Shown in pieces: positions 6,574-16,801 of a DNA stretch of 48,810 nucleotides. Both the position numbers and the translations under genes were made by a program. This DNA comes from Candidatus Omnitrophota bacterium (GTDB lineage: Bacteria > Omnitrophota > Gorgyraeia > Velamenicoccales > Velamenicoccaceae). The DNA lies in the NCBI GenBank assembly GCA_020052645.1, contig JAGVOQ010000030.1, forward strand, positions 1 to 48,810, read 5' to 3'. The notes beneath the pieces are model-generated. The model was not told the DNA's origin and made no database searches. It saw only the letters and a list, made by a program, of their open reading frames with translations. Each line of letters opens with the position of its first letter. Within the stretch, counting starts at the first letter, position 1.

Positions 6574-6675
6574 TCCTCCGCAGAAATCCACGGGCTTTAG
6601 CCCGTGGGATGAATGGTGTTGTGCATTTTCTGTTCAGGAGGAAGCCCCGGACTTTAGTCCGGGGAACTTCACTCT
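6574..6675. repeat. CTTTAG-type two-hairpin element, copy B (best preserved)
   Basis: The structure is tcctcc (6574-6579) pairing with ggagga (6637-6642) around hairpin one (ccacgggct/agcccgtgg, 6588-6607) and the linker gatgaatggtgttgtgcatttt. Hairpin two follows (ccccggact/agtccgggg, 6645-6664) with gaag/cttc outside, then acttcactct. Copy C at 15920 replaces the closing helix by cctttag/ctaaagg and hairpin two by ccttaggactt/aagtcctaagg while keeping the linker nearly unchanged. The stems therefore covary. It resembles the hairpins at the ends of IS200/IS605 elements, but no tnpA or tnpB is present. Confidence 0.7.
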
Positions 6676-6701
6676 GCTTTCGATGTCGAAATAAGGCTTA
6701 A

Positions 6702-9433
<2,732 letters not shown>

Positions 9434-9434
9434 A

Positions 9435-9965
9435 ATGAAAAAAAATAAAATCTCAGTGTTTGTTATTTTTAATTTATGTTTTTATTTGTTGCTCGTATCG
9501 GGTTGTGAATCGTTGCAGAGGAAATTCACCCGTATCAACAAAAATAAGGCATCCAAAGAAACCATGATATTGACGCCGCGGGATTATAGCGCGCATCCTT
9601 TCCCGCCGGACGTTTTATACAAGCAATACTTTATTTATTGGAGGGCGTGGAACCAAGAGCTCATCACCAGTCTTAATGATTTAGCGCCTTATAAAAAGGT
9701 GAAAGATTGCATGGGTGAGACTTTGTCGAATCTTTTAAAGATGTCGACGTATCTTAATGAAGAAAAAGCCAAAGAACTGGGAGTTTATCTAAAAAAAGCG
9801 CAGGATTTGAGCTTGCGCATTGAAGATGCCAAGACCGTGCCGCCTTTACAAAAGAAAGATCTGCGTTATGACGCGGAGCGCTTATTGAGCAATGTGAACA
9901 GGAAGTTTGATTTGACCAAGATGAAGCCTTATCTAAAACAGGATTTCAAAAATGAAAATTTGTAG
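9435..9965 (+). CDS. Small predicted lipoprotein of unknown function
   Basis: A 176-aa protein with a lysine-rich N terminus, a hydrophobic stretch and a lipobox ending in VSGC at about residues 21-24, so it should be lipidated by Lgt and cut by LspA (both encoded downstream). The mature part is charged, probably helical, without repeats or catalytic motifs I recognise. It is sandwiched between ligA (one base) and an MBL hydrolase whose start overlaps its end by 14 bases. The function is not deducible. Confidence 0.75.
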   Translation: MKKNKISVFVIFNLCFYLLLVSGCESLQRKFTRINKNKASKETMILTPRDYSAHPFPPDVLYKQYFIYWRAWNQELITSLNDLAPYKKVKDCMGETLSNLLKMSTYLNEEKAKELGVYLKKAQDLSLRIEDAKTVPPLQKKDLRYDAERLLSNVNRKFDLTKMKPYLKQDFKNENL

Positions 9966-10551
9966 ATTACCCGTTGGAGAGTTGTCGACCAATTGCTATG
10001 TAGTTGTTTCTAGGGATTTGAGGGCTTTTTTGATCGATCCCGGAGACGAGGCTGAAAAGATCAAAGGATTTTTATCAAAAAATAAAATTGAAGCGAAATT
10101 TATCGTTCATACGCACGGTCATTTTGATCATATAAAAGCTGATGCAGCGCTTGGGCTTCCTGTGTATATCCATGAGAATGACGCTGATTTGATTCGGCAT
10201 CCTGAAAAAAATCCGATGATTGAACTTTTCGGACCCGTTGATGCGGTCACCCCAAAGAGGCTGCTCAAAGAAGGCGATAAAATCATTCTTGATGAATTAA
10301 CATTTAGCGTTATCCACACGCCTGGCCATACGTCCGGCGGAATCTGTCTATTTGGCGATGGTGTTTTATTTTCTGGAGACACTCTTTTTAAAGACGGGGT
10401 GGGAAGGACGGATTTTCCCGGGGCCAGTTCAGAAGAATTAGAAGTTTCTTTAAGAAAAATCGCCCAGCTTAAAGGTGATACAAAAGTTTATCCGGGCCAT
10501 GGCCCTGAAACAACGGTTGCGCGGGAGCTGGATCTTTCCCGTATGTTCTGA
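9952..10551 (+). CDS. Metallo-beta-lactamase-fold hydrolase (glyoxalase II-like)
   Basis: A 199-aa MBL-fold enzyme with HTHGHFDH at residues 53-60 supplying the dinuclear metal ligands, then HTPGHT, FSGDTLF and YPGHGPETT. Size and motifs match the short hydroxyacylglutathione hydrolase-like (YcbL) proteins, which lack the C-terminal glutathione-binding domain of classical GloB. True glyoxalase II activity is therefore not assured. It overlaps the preceding lipoprotein gene by 14 bases. Confidence 0.88.
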   Translation: MKICRLPVGELSTNCYVVVSRDLRAFLIDPGDEAEKIKGFLSKNKIEAKFIVHTHGHFDHIKADAALGLPVYIHENDADLIRHPEKNPMIELFGPVDAVTPKRLLKEGDKIILDELTFSVIHTPGHTSGGICLFGDGVLFSGDTLFKDGVGRTDFPGASSEELEVSLRKIAQLKGDTKVYPGHGPETTVARELDLSRMF

Positions 10552-10568
10552 GTGGGACAATAAGATTT

Positions 10569-11456
10569 ATGGAAAAATTTTTAGATATTTTTTTGGATTA
10601 TTTAAGCGTTGAGAAAGGTTTGTCAACGAATACGATCGAGGCTTATCGGCGCGATTTACTCGTGTATTCCAAATTTCTGGAAGCTATAGCTAAAAAAAGT
10701 TTTCTTTCGTCTTCGCGTGATGATATCCGGGATTTTATGTTGTATGAGAAAGATAAAGGACTGTCGGCAAACTCTATTTCTAGAAATTTGACGGCGTTGC
10801 GCATGTTCTATCGTTTTTTAACACGTGAACGCATGATAAAAGTCGATGTCTCCAGCTACATCGATACCCCGAAATTGTGGAAGAAGATCCCTGATATCTT
10901 AAATCTCGAAGAGGTCGAGCGCCTGATAGCGGCACCTGATCTAAAAAAAGACCAGGGGATCAGGGATCGGGCAATTATAGAATTGATGTATGGTACTGGT
11001 ATGCGTGTGTCTGAGGTTTCTAATATTAAGGTCCATGAAGTCAACAGGGAAGTGGGTTTTGTTCGGTGTTTGGGTAAGGGCCGTAAAGAAAGGATCATTC
11101 CTTTAGGGCGGCAGGCGTCGGAGGCTATCACAAGATATTTGGAAAAGGTGCGCCCGGCTCAGGTGAAAAGCCGAATGTCTCAGGAATTGTTTTTAAACCG
11201 TTCAGGGAAAAAGATCTCGCGCATCTCTTTATGGAAGCTGATAAAGAAATATGCGCAAGCCGCAAAAATTAAGAAACTTATGAAGCCGCATATTTTAAGG
11301 CATTCTTTCGCGACGCATTTACTGGAGCGCGGTGCTGACTTAAGGAGCGTGCAAGAGATGCTGGGGCATGCCAATATTTCAACAACTCAGATCTATACGC
11401 ATATTAACCGTGATCGTTTAAAGTCTATCCACAAGGCGTTCCATCCCAGAGGATAA
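10569..11456 (+). CDS. xerD: Site-specific tyrosine recombinase XerD
   Basis: This tyrosine recombinase resolves chromosome dimers at dif with XerC and FtsK. The 295-aa length and N-terminal SAM-like core-binding domain (VEKGLSTNTIEAYRRDL) are those of XerC/D, not of phage integrases. Catalytic residues are all visible: R146 (GMRVSE), K170 (GKGRKER), H241 and R244 (HILRHSFATH), H267 (MLGHANIST) and nucleophile Y276 (QIYTHI). XerD versus XerC rests on overall impression. It is one base upstream of the CCA/poly(A) polymerase gene. Confidence 0.92.
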   Translation: MEKFLDIFLDYLSVEKGLSTNTIEAYRRDLLVYSKFLEAIAKKSFLSSSRDDIRDFMLYEKDKGLSANSISRNLTALRMFYRFLTRERMIKVDVSSYIDTPKLWKKIPDILNLEEVERLIAAPDLKKDQGIRDRAIIELMYGTGMRVSEVSNIKVHEVNREVGFVRCLGKGRKERIIPLGRQASEAITRYLEKVRPAQVKSRMSQELFLNRSGKKISRISLWKLIKKYAQAAKIKKLMKPHILRHSFATHLLERGADLRSVQEMLGHANISTTQIYTHINRDRLKSIHKAFHPRG

Positions 11457-11457
11457 A

Positions 11458-12765
11458 ATGTTATTAAAAAAAATCAATGAGTTGCCTCAATCCTTGCTTG
11501 ATTTTGTTTTAGCTGTAGGCCGGTTGTCCGATTTAGAAAAAGTCCCGGTTTATCTTGTGGGGGGATTTGTCAGGGATCTGATGCTTGAGGGAAAAAATTT
11601 TGACATGGATTTTGTCGTAGAAGGGGATGCTATTTTGTTTGCGACTCAGTTGGCGCGAACGTTTTCGTACAAAATACTCACTCATCGCCGTTTTGGGACA
11701 GCGACATTAACAGGGCGTGAGGGCTTTAAAGTCGATTTTGCTTCCGCGCGTCGCGAAACATATGCCGCGCCTGCTGCGTTGCCTAATGTAACATTTGGTA
11801 ACATTAACGATGATCTCTTGCGGCGTGATTTTACGATTAATGCGATGGCGATACGGGTTCATGCGCAAGGTGTGGGAGAGTTGATCGATCGGGCAGGTGG
11901 CAAAAAGGATTTAAGTGAAGGGATCATCCGTGCCCTGCACGATTTAAGTTTTATCGACGATCCAACAAGGATATTGCGGGCTGTTCGTTTTGAGCAGCGT
12001 TTTGGTTTTCGGATTGAAAAAGAAACTCATACATGGATCAAGCGTTCGGTGGACGATGGAGTTCTCTGCCGTGTTCAGAAACATCGTGTCAGGGACGAGT
12101 TGGTCCTGATGTTTAAAGAGAAAGATCCCCTGAAGTGCTTCAAGCGCTTGCATGAGATTTGCGGGCTTTCATTCATTGCCCCGAGATTTAAGTTTCAAAA
12201 TCAGTGGAAGGCCTATTTTCAGGCGGCCTCTAAAAGGATTTCATGGTTCGCTGAGAATTTTCATTATAAAAAAAGTCATATCGAGCCTCATACGATGTTG
12301 ATGGGCTTGTTTTTTTATTGTCTTCCCTTGGGGGATTTAAAGAAGATGATGCATTCATTCGCTTTCCATAAGCATGAGACATCCCGGATCATATCTTTAA
12401 AATCGGAATTTCTGAAAGTGCATGAAGAACTTAGACGTAAGAATGTTAAGGCAAGTCGTATCTATAAGCTTTTAGAGCCATTGACGTATGAGGTTATATT
12501 GGCGATGACCGTATTGTCAAAAAATCATTTATTTTTTGAAAGGGTCAAGGAATTCCTATTTTTTTATAATGGTCAGCGGCTTCATGTTAAGGGTGAGGAT
12601 TTGAAAGCTGCTGGGTTGACGCCGGGGCCGATGTATAAAAGAATTTTAAATGAGCTTTTAAGCGCTAAGATTGACGGTGAGGTAAATACAAGAGAAGAGG
12701 AACTGGAATTTTTAAAAAAAATGACGCATCAGCATGGTTGTTTTAAAACAACGACAGTGCTATAA
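11458..12765 (+). CDS. cca: CCA-adding enzyme / poly(A) polymerase family nucleotidyltransferase
   Basis: A 435-aa class II nucleotidyltransferase. The head has LVGGFVRD, the metal-binding DMD in NFDMDFVVEGD, and RRDFTINAMA. The neck has DDPTRILRAVRFEQRFGF and HRVRDELVLMF. The C-terminal third is helical and poorly conserved. The family adds CCA to tRNA 3' ends or A tails to RNA, and these cannot be separated by eye. The tRNA-Pro in this window has no encoded CCA, so a CCA-adding activity must exist in the cell. It follows xerD by one base. Confidence 0.88.
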   Translation: MLLKKINELPQSLLDFVLAVGRLSDLEKVPVYLVGGFVRDLMLEGKNFDMDFVVEGDAILFATQLARTFSYKILTHRRFGTATLTGREGFKVDFASARRETYAAPAALPNVTFGNINDDLLRRDFTINAMAIRVHAQGVGELIDRAGGKKDLSEGIIRALHDLSFIDDPTRILRAVRFEQRFGFRIEKETHTWIKRSVDDGVLCRVQKHRVRDELVLMFKEKDPLKCFKRLHEICGLSFIAPRFKFQNQWKAYFQAASKRISWFAENFHYKKSHIEPHTMLMGLFFYCLPLGDLKKMMHSFAFHKHETSRIISLKSEFLKVHEELRRKNVKASRIYKLLEPLTYEVILAMTVLSKNHLFFERVKEFLFFYNGQRLHVKGEDLKAAGLTPGPMYKRILNELLSAKIDGEVNTREEELEFLKKMTHQHGCFKTTTVL

Positions 12766-12835
12766 GATGAGAAGAAGTTTTGAAGGATAAAAAGAGAGAG
12801 CCAAGGGTTGAATAACGAGAAATGGAGTTGATCGC

Positions 12836-13252
12836 ATGAGCCGAGTTGATAAGGTTGCTGAAGAGATTAAGCGTGAAGTGGGCATGATCATTCTTGAAGA
12901 GCTGAAAGACCCGAGATTGGGGTTTACGACGATCACTCATGTTGAGTTGACGCCGGATTTAAGGTTCGCGCGTATATTTTTTAGCGTTTACGGAAGTCCC
13001 GAACAGTGGAAAGGCACTCAAACGGGGCTTGATCATGCTGCAGGATTTATACGTCGTCTTTTAGGAGAGCGCTTGAATCTTCGTTTTGTTCCGGAGGTTG
13101 TTTTTAAAGAAGATCATTCATCGGAATACAGTGTTATAATCGAACAGCAGCTGGAGAGCATAAAACAGGAACAGGTCGTGAAAGCAAAACCAAAAAGGGC
13201 TAAAAATGCTACAAAAAAAACTACTCGACGAATTAAGAAAAAAAAGTCATAA
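12836..13252 (+). CDS. rbfA: Ribosome-binding factor A
   Basis: RbfA is a KH-fold protein that assists late 30S maturation at the 16S 5' end. It carries the family features SRVDKVAEEIKREV, LKDPRLGFTTIT, VELTPDLRFARIFFSVYG and LRFVPEVVF. The 138-aa protein is longer than usual because of a lysine/arginine-rich tail. That tail is encoded almost entirely inside the start of nrnA, which overlaps by 47 bases. It leads the set rbfA-nrnA-truB-ribF seen in many bacteria, but infB and nusA are not upstream. Confidence 0.94.
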   Translation: MSRVDKVAEEIKREVGMIILEELKDPRLGFTTITHVELTPDLRFARIFFSVYGSPEQWKGTQTGLDHAAGFIRRLLGERLNLRFVPEVVFKEDHSSEYSVIIEQQLESIKQEQVVKAKPKRAKNATKKTTRRIKKKKS

Positions 13253-14174
13253 GACTTACCTTGTATCGGCGCACATTCATTTAGAAGGCGATGCCTTAGG
13301 GTCTGAACTGGCGATGGCGCGTTTATTAAGGGCTTTGGGAAAAAAAGTTATTGTGGTTAATGAAGATTTTGCGCCACTTGAATACGAGTTTCTTCCGGGT
13401 GTCGGGGATATCCGACATGAAATGAAGAAGATCGATTACGATGCTGCGGTTATTGTTGATTGTTCGGATGTTTCTCGTATTGGCAAAGTAGCGTCTTTGA
13501 TCTGCGATAACAAGCCGATGATCAATATTGATCATCATATTTCTAATACCATGTTTGGGGATTTCAATTGGGTTAAGCCAAAAGCTTCGTGTGCCAGTGA
13601 AATGGTTTACGAATTGTATGGGGCGCTGGGTGTTGAAATCAAAAAAGAGGATGCCATTCTTCTTTATACGGGCATTTTGGCTGATACAGGATCTTTTCGA
13701 TATGCCACAACGTCGGCCTGGACCCATGAGGTTGTAAGCCGCCTGATGCGTCATAATATCGACGTGTATCAGATTCATCGTAGGATCAACGAGTCGTTCA
13801 GCTTTAGGACCATTCAGCTGTTTGGTAAGATCATCGCGTCTATTGAAACAGATGAGACAGGAAAAATCGCATGGCTCGTGATGCGTCAGCACATGGTTAA
13901 GATTGAACCGACTTTGGCGGATCAAACGGATGCTCTTATCCAGTTTGCCCGTTCGTTAAAAGGGGTGGAAGTGGCTCTGCTTTTTAAGGAGGTTCGCAAG
14001 TCTCGGGAGGTCAGAATTAATTTGCGCTCGACAGGTAAGGTGGATGTTAATGCCTTGGCGCATGTTTTCGGCGGTGGAGGACATCGGATGGCCAGCGGTG
14101 CTACGGTTCGTGGTTCTTTAAAACAAGTGGTCGCCCGCGTTGTTTTCGAAGCTAAACGAAAGGTAGGGAGATGA
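13206..14174 (+). CDS. nrnA: DHH/DHHA1 phosphoesterase (NrnA-like oligoribonuclease / pAp phosphatase)
   Basis: A 322-aa DHH-family protein degrading nanoRNAs and/or pAp. It shows DCSDVSRIG, the DHH triad at D109-H111 (NIDHH), TGILADTGSF, and the DHHA1-domain block GGGGHRMASGA. The first motif reads HIHLEGDALGS, with glutamate at residue 27 where most members have aspartate (DGD); the metal ligands H23 and D29 remain. The ATG at 13206 has aaaaggg seven bases upstream and overlaps rbfA by 47 bases. It sits between rbfA and truB as usual. Confidence 0.92.
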   Translation: MLQKKLLDELRKKSHKTYLVSAHIHLEGDALGSELAMARLLRALGKKVIVVNEDFAPLEYEFLPGVGDIRHEMKKIDYDAAVIVDCSDVSRIGKVASLICDNKPMINIDHHISNTMFGDFNWVKPKASCASEMVYELYGALGVEIKKEDAILLYTGILADTGSFRYATTSAWTHEVVSRLMRHNIDVYQIHRRINESFSFRTIQLFGKIIASIETDETGKIAWLVMRQHMVKIEPTLADQTDALIQFARSLKGVEVALLFKEVRKSREVRINLRSTGKVDVNALAHVFGGGGHRMASGATVRGSLKQVVARVVFEAKRKVGR

Positions 14175-14179
14175 ATCCT

Positions 14180-14279
14180 GTTAGACCTTTCGGCTTAAAC
14201 GTCGTTCATAAGGGAAGCGTTTTTAAATTGTGAATAAAAATTATTTTTATCGGTTATCCGCCACTTTGGGAGGTCTAAC
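14180..14279 (+). promoter_or_regulatory. Inverted repeat enclosing the truB leader and covering its ribosome binding site
   Basis: gttagacct (14180-14188) is exactly complementary to aggtctaac (14271-14279). The right arm contains the end of the truB ribosome binding site gggagg. A smaller ataaaaa/tttttat hairpin lies between. If the arms pair in the mRNA, truB initiation is occluded, so this could be a translational control point or just a folded spacer. No protein or known riboswitch match is evident. Confidence 0.4.
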
Positions 14280-14282
14280 GAG

Positions 14283-14948
14283 ATGAAAGATGGGATAATG
14301 CTGATTGATAAGCCTACGGGCATGACGTCGCACGATGTCGTTGCAATTGCTCGAAGAAAATTGAAGATAAAAAAGATCGGCCATAGCGGGACTCTGGATC
14401 CGGTGGCGACGGGCATTTTGGTGCTCTTGGTTGGTAAAGACACGAAGCTTTTTGCGAAGTTTGTCCATTTTGACAAAGAATATGAAGCTACCTTGCGCTT
14501 AGGCACTGTTACGTCGACGGGAGATTCGCAAGGACGTGTTTTGGTGGAAAAAGATATTGTCCATCTCTCGGATGATATTGTGCGTCAGGCCTGTAACAAA
14601 TTTATCGGTGAAAGAGATCAGATTCCTCCTATGGTTTCAGCGATCAAATATCAGGGGAAAAGGCTTTACGAGTTGGCCAGAAAAGGTATTGAAATCGAAC
14701 GAAAAGCGCGGCGCATCCGCATTTATGATTTACGTATCACGCGCATGGCTCTGCCGGAAGTGGATTTTTATGTTAAGTGCACAAAGGGGACTTATATCCG
14801 TCGGCTTGGAGAAGAGATAGGCGAAGAGCTTGGTGTGGGAGGATTTATTTCCAGTATTCGCCGTATTTCTTTAGGGCCTTTTTGTATTCGCGAAGCTATT
14901 GCTATCGAGGACATCCATGAAAGTCATTTACGGCCTTGGCGCTTTTAA
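14283..14948 (+). CDS. truB: tRNA pseudouridine(55) synthase
   Basis: TruB isomerises U55 in the T loop of elongator tRNAs. The 221-aa protein has the start MLIDKPTGMTSHDVV, the catalytic aspartate in GTLDPVATGIL, KYQGKRLYELARKG and CTKGTYIRRLGEE. It lacks a long C-terminal PUA domain, as in the shorter bacterial forms. A strong gggagg lies nine bases before the ATG, within the inverted repeat at 14180-14279. ribF starts inside its 3' end. Confidence 0.96.
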   Translation: MKDGIMLIDKPTGMTSHDVVAIARRKLKIKKIGHSGTLDPVATGILVLLVGKDTKLFAKFVHFDKEYEATLRLGTVTSTGDSQGRVLVEKDIVHLSDDIVRQACNKFIGERDQIPPMVSAIKYQGKRLYELARKGIEIERKARRIRIYDLRITRMALPEVDFYVKCTKGTYIRRLGEEIGEELGVGGFISSIRRISLGPFCIREAIAIEDIHESHLRPWRF

Positions 14949-15846
14949 AAAAAAATTAAAGGATTACGCGGCTGTTGTTACCGTAGGAGTTTTTGACGGT
15001 GTTCATCGCGGCCATCAGAAGATTTTGCGCAGCATTGTCAAAACTGCCCAAACCCGTGGACTCGTAAGTGTTGTTGTTACGTTCGCCTATCATCCATCTC
15101 ACCTCCTTGATTCCTCGAATAAAATTCCGCATCTTTTGACTTTAGAACAAAAATTATCTCTTCTTGAAAAAGAAGGGATCGATTATTGTTGTGTTATTTA
15201 TTTTGATAAAAGCTTTGCTTGTTTGTCGCCTGAGCATTTCATCGAAAATATTTTAATCAAGCAGATCAAAATGAAGGCTCTTTATGTGGGAGAGGATTTT
15301 TTATTTGGTCGTCGGGCTAAAGGGAATATTTCTTTGTTAAAAAAGTTGTCTCAAAAATTCCATTTTAAACTCGTTGTTTTTCGCCATTTAAAAATAAACG
15401 GGCGTGTTGTTAGCTCGACGCTTATCCGAAGATTAGTTCAGAAAGGCCAATTGGCGAGCGCACAAATTTTTTTAGGACGTCCTTTTGTTTTGTCCGGTAT
15501 TGTTGTTGCCGGCGAGGGGCGGGGCAGGCATTTGGGTTTTCCAACGGCGAACCTGCGCTTGAAAGAAAGGCCGCTTCTTTCTGAAGGAGTTTATGCGACG
15601 CGCGTCCTATGGAAGAGCCGCTCCTATAAAAGCGTTACCTATATCGGCACAAAGCCGACATTCCCAAGAAATAAGAAAAAACTTGTCGTAGAAGTCTATC
15701 TTTTTGATTTTTTAAAAAACATTTACGATCATTTGATAGAAGTTTATTTTATTAAAAAAATACGAAATGACCGCACTTTCCGTTCAGCGGAAGTTCTTAA
15801 GGATCAGATAGAACGTGATGTCAAAAATGCTCGATTCCTCCTGTAA
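14917..15846 (+). CDS. ribF: Bifunctional riboflavin kinase / FAD synthetase
   Basis: RibF phosphorylates riboflavin to FMN and adenylates it to FAD, finishing the pathway started by the rib operon at 0.3-5.4 kb. The N-terminal adenylyltransferase shows VGVFDGVHRGHQ, VGEDFLFG and SSTLIRRLV. The C-terminal kinase shows GRHLGFPTANL, GVYATRV and the VEVYLFDF block with its catalytic glutamate. I chose the ATG at 14917 (gagga five bases upstream) rather than 14899. This gives 309 aa and a 32-base overlap with truB. Confidence 0.96.
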   Translation: MKVIYGLGAFKKKLKDYAAVVTVGVFDGVHRGHQKILRSIVKTAQTRGLVSVVVTFAYHPSHLLDSSNKIPHLLTLEQKLSLLEKEGIDYCCVIYFDKSFACLSPEHFIENILIKQIKMKALYVGEDFLFGRRAKGNISLLKKLSQKFHFKLVVFRHLKINGRVVSSTLIRRLVQKGQLASAQIFLGRPFVLSGIVVAGEGRGRHLGFPTANLRLKERPLLSEGVYATRVLWKSRSYKSVTYIGTKPTFPRNKKKLVVEVYLFDFLKNIYDHLIEVYFIKKIRNDRTFRSAEVLKDQIERDVKNARFLL

Positions 15847-15919
15847 TCAATCCCTCGCTTAAAGGCAGTTCATTGTCTAATCTAACTCCTCTTTTTTCCA
15901 TGGTGTTATGTCATTTTAA

Positions 15920-16029
15920 TCCTTTAGCAGAAATCCTTTAGGGCTTTAGCCTGTCAAGATGAATGGTGTTGTGTATTTTTTACTAAAGGAGGAAGCCTTA
16001 GGACTTTAAGTCCTAAGGAACTTCACTCT
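15920..16029. repeat. CTTTAG-type two-hairpin element, copy C
   Basis: This is the same word order as copy B: closing helix tcctttag (15920-15927) with ctaaagga (15983-15990), cagaaatcc, linker gatgaatggtgttgtgtatttt, ggaagcc, then hairpin two ccttaggactt/aagtcctaagg (15996-16018) and aacttcactct. Closing helix and hairpin two have changed sequence on both strands relative to copy B, keeping pairing. Hairpin one is partly decayed here. It lies between ribF and the mraZ promoter. An AT-rich stem (16031-16055) with a T run follows it and might weakly terminate ribF transcription. The rest of 15847-16053 holds nothing recognisable. Confidence 0.65.
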
Positions 16030-16053
16030 AAAGAAACTTTAATAAAGTTTTTC

Positions 16054-16082
16054 TTGACAAAGGGAGGGATTTTTTCTATACT
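16054..16082 (+). promoter_or_regulatory. Near-consensus sigma70 promoter of the dcw cluster
   Basis: TTGACA (16054-16059) and TATACT (16077-16082) are separated by exactly 17 bases. That is six of six and five of six matches to the sigma70 consensus. The start site would be near 16089, about 100 bases before mraZ. The three GTGG(A/G) boxes begin just downstream of it. Confidence 0.8.
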
Positions 16083-16092
16083 TTGGTTACTG

Positions 16093-16117
16093 GTGGAGGG
16101 AAGTGGAGTAAAGTGGG
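16093..16117 (+). promoter_or_regulatory. Putative MraZ operator: three GTGG(A/G) boxes at 10-bp spacing
   Basis: GTGGA at 16093-16097, GTGGA at 16103-16107 and GTGGG at 16113-16117 repeat with a period of exactly 10. MraZ is known in E. coli and Mycoplasma to bind direct (G)TGGG-type repeats with this spacing in its own promoter region. Their place between the inferred start site and mraZ fits autorepression of the cluster. A cacccgggtg palindrome follows at 16122-16131. Confidence 0.7.
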
Positions 16118-16191
16118 AAATCACCCGGGTGCTCCTTATAAAGGGAGTTTATTGTAAGTCATTTTATTTATTTCAGTTAAAGGAGTTTTTG

Positions 16192-16632
16192 ATGTTTTAC
16201 GGAGAATACGACCACTCTATCGATAATAAAGGCCGTCTTATTTTGCCTTCTAAGCTTCGAGAAGTTGCCAAGGGCAATTTTATCGAAAAATTTTATATAA
16301 CCCGCGGATTGGATAAATGTCTTTTTATGTTCGGTGAGGAGGAGTGGAAAGCGACTGAGCAGAAGTTCAAGTCCATGTCTTTCACCAAACAGGATGCGCG
16401 TAAATTCAACCGTCTTTATTTTTCCGGAGCCGCGGATATGGTTCCCGATAAGCAGGGCAGGATCCTGATCCCCGCGTATTTGAAAGACTACGCCGCAATC
16501 AAGAGAGACGTTGTCATTATAGGAGTTTCGAACAGGATCGAAATATGGGCTAAGGACCAGTGGCAAGAATTTTATAGATCCAATTTGGAATCTTTTGAAG
16601 AAACTGCGGAAAAACTTATTGAAGAGGCATAG
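16192..16632 (+). CDS. mraZ: Transcriptional regulator MraZ
   Basis: MraZ is the conserved first gene of division/cell-wall clusters, a ring-forming SpoVT/AbrB-fold DNA-binding protein that represses its own operon. The 146-aa protein begins FYGEYDHSIDNKGRLILPSKLRE and repeats the fold with DKQGRILIPAYL. The ATG at 16192 has aaaggag at 16178-16184; the open frame extends upstream but without homology. Its probable binding boxes lie at 16093-16117. Confidence 0.96.
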   Translation: MFYGEYDHSIDNKGRLILPSKLREVAKGNFIEKFYITRGLDKCLFMFGEEEWKATEQKFKSMSFTKQDARKFNRLYFSGAADMVPDKQGRILIPAYLKDYAAIKRDVVIIGVSNRIEIWAKDQWQEFYRSNLESFEETAEKLIEEA

Positions 16633-16689
16633 CGCATGAATCACCTAGCGGAAAAATTAAGGTATAAGAACGTTATCCCTTGTCTAAAC

Positions 16690-16736
16690 ACTTTAAAATT
16701 TTTCAACCAGCGCGCTCGGGGTGAAAATTTTAAAGT
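16690..16736. repeat. 13-bp perfect inverted repeat between mraZ and the PilZ gene
   Basis: actttaaaatttt (16690-16702) pairs perfectly with aaaattttaaagt (16724-16736), and a further caacc/ggggtg pairing is possible after a bulge. There is no T run after it. It could be an mRNA processing or attenuation structure, or another intergenic palindrome of the kind seen elsewhere in the window. Confidence 0.5.
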
Positions 16737-16801
16737 AGACTTCGGGATTAAATTTGCAAGGTAAAGAAACCATTAGAGGCAAATTTAAGGAGGGTTTTAC
16801 C

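Noticed and set aside
10569-11456. Tyrosine recombinase as the integrase of a mobile element
   Set aside because: Length, N-terminal domain and position in a housekeeping operon are those of XerC/D. The att-like repeat at the tRNA is over 4 kb away with core genes between.
13326-13925. A 199-codon antisense open frame opposite nrnA
   Set aside because: It is the mirror of a well-conserved DHH protein, with no ribosome binding site, no domain and no neighbour on that strand.
16177-16644. A 155-codon antisense open frame opposite mraZ
   Set aside because: It is opposite a clear mraZ with its own ribosome binding site and promoter; the antisense product shows no domain.
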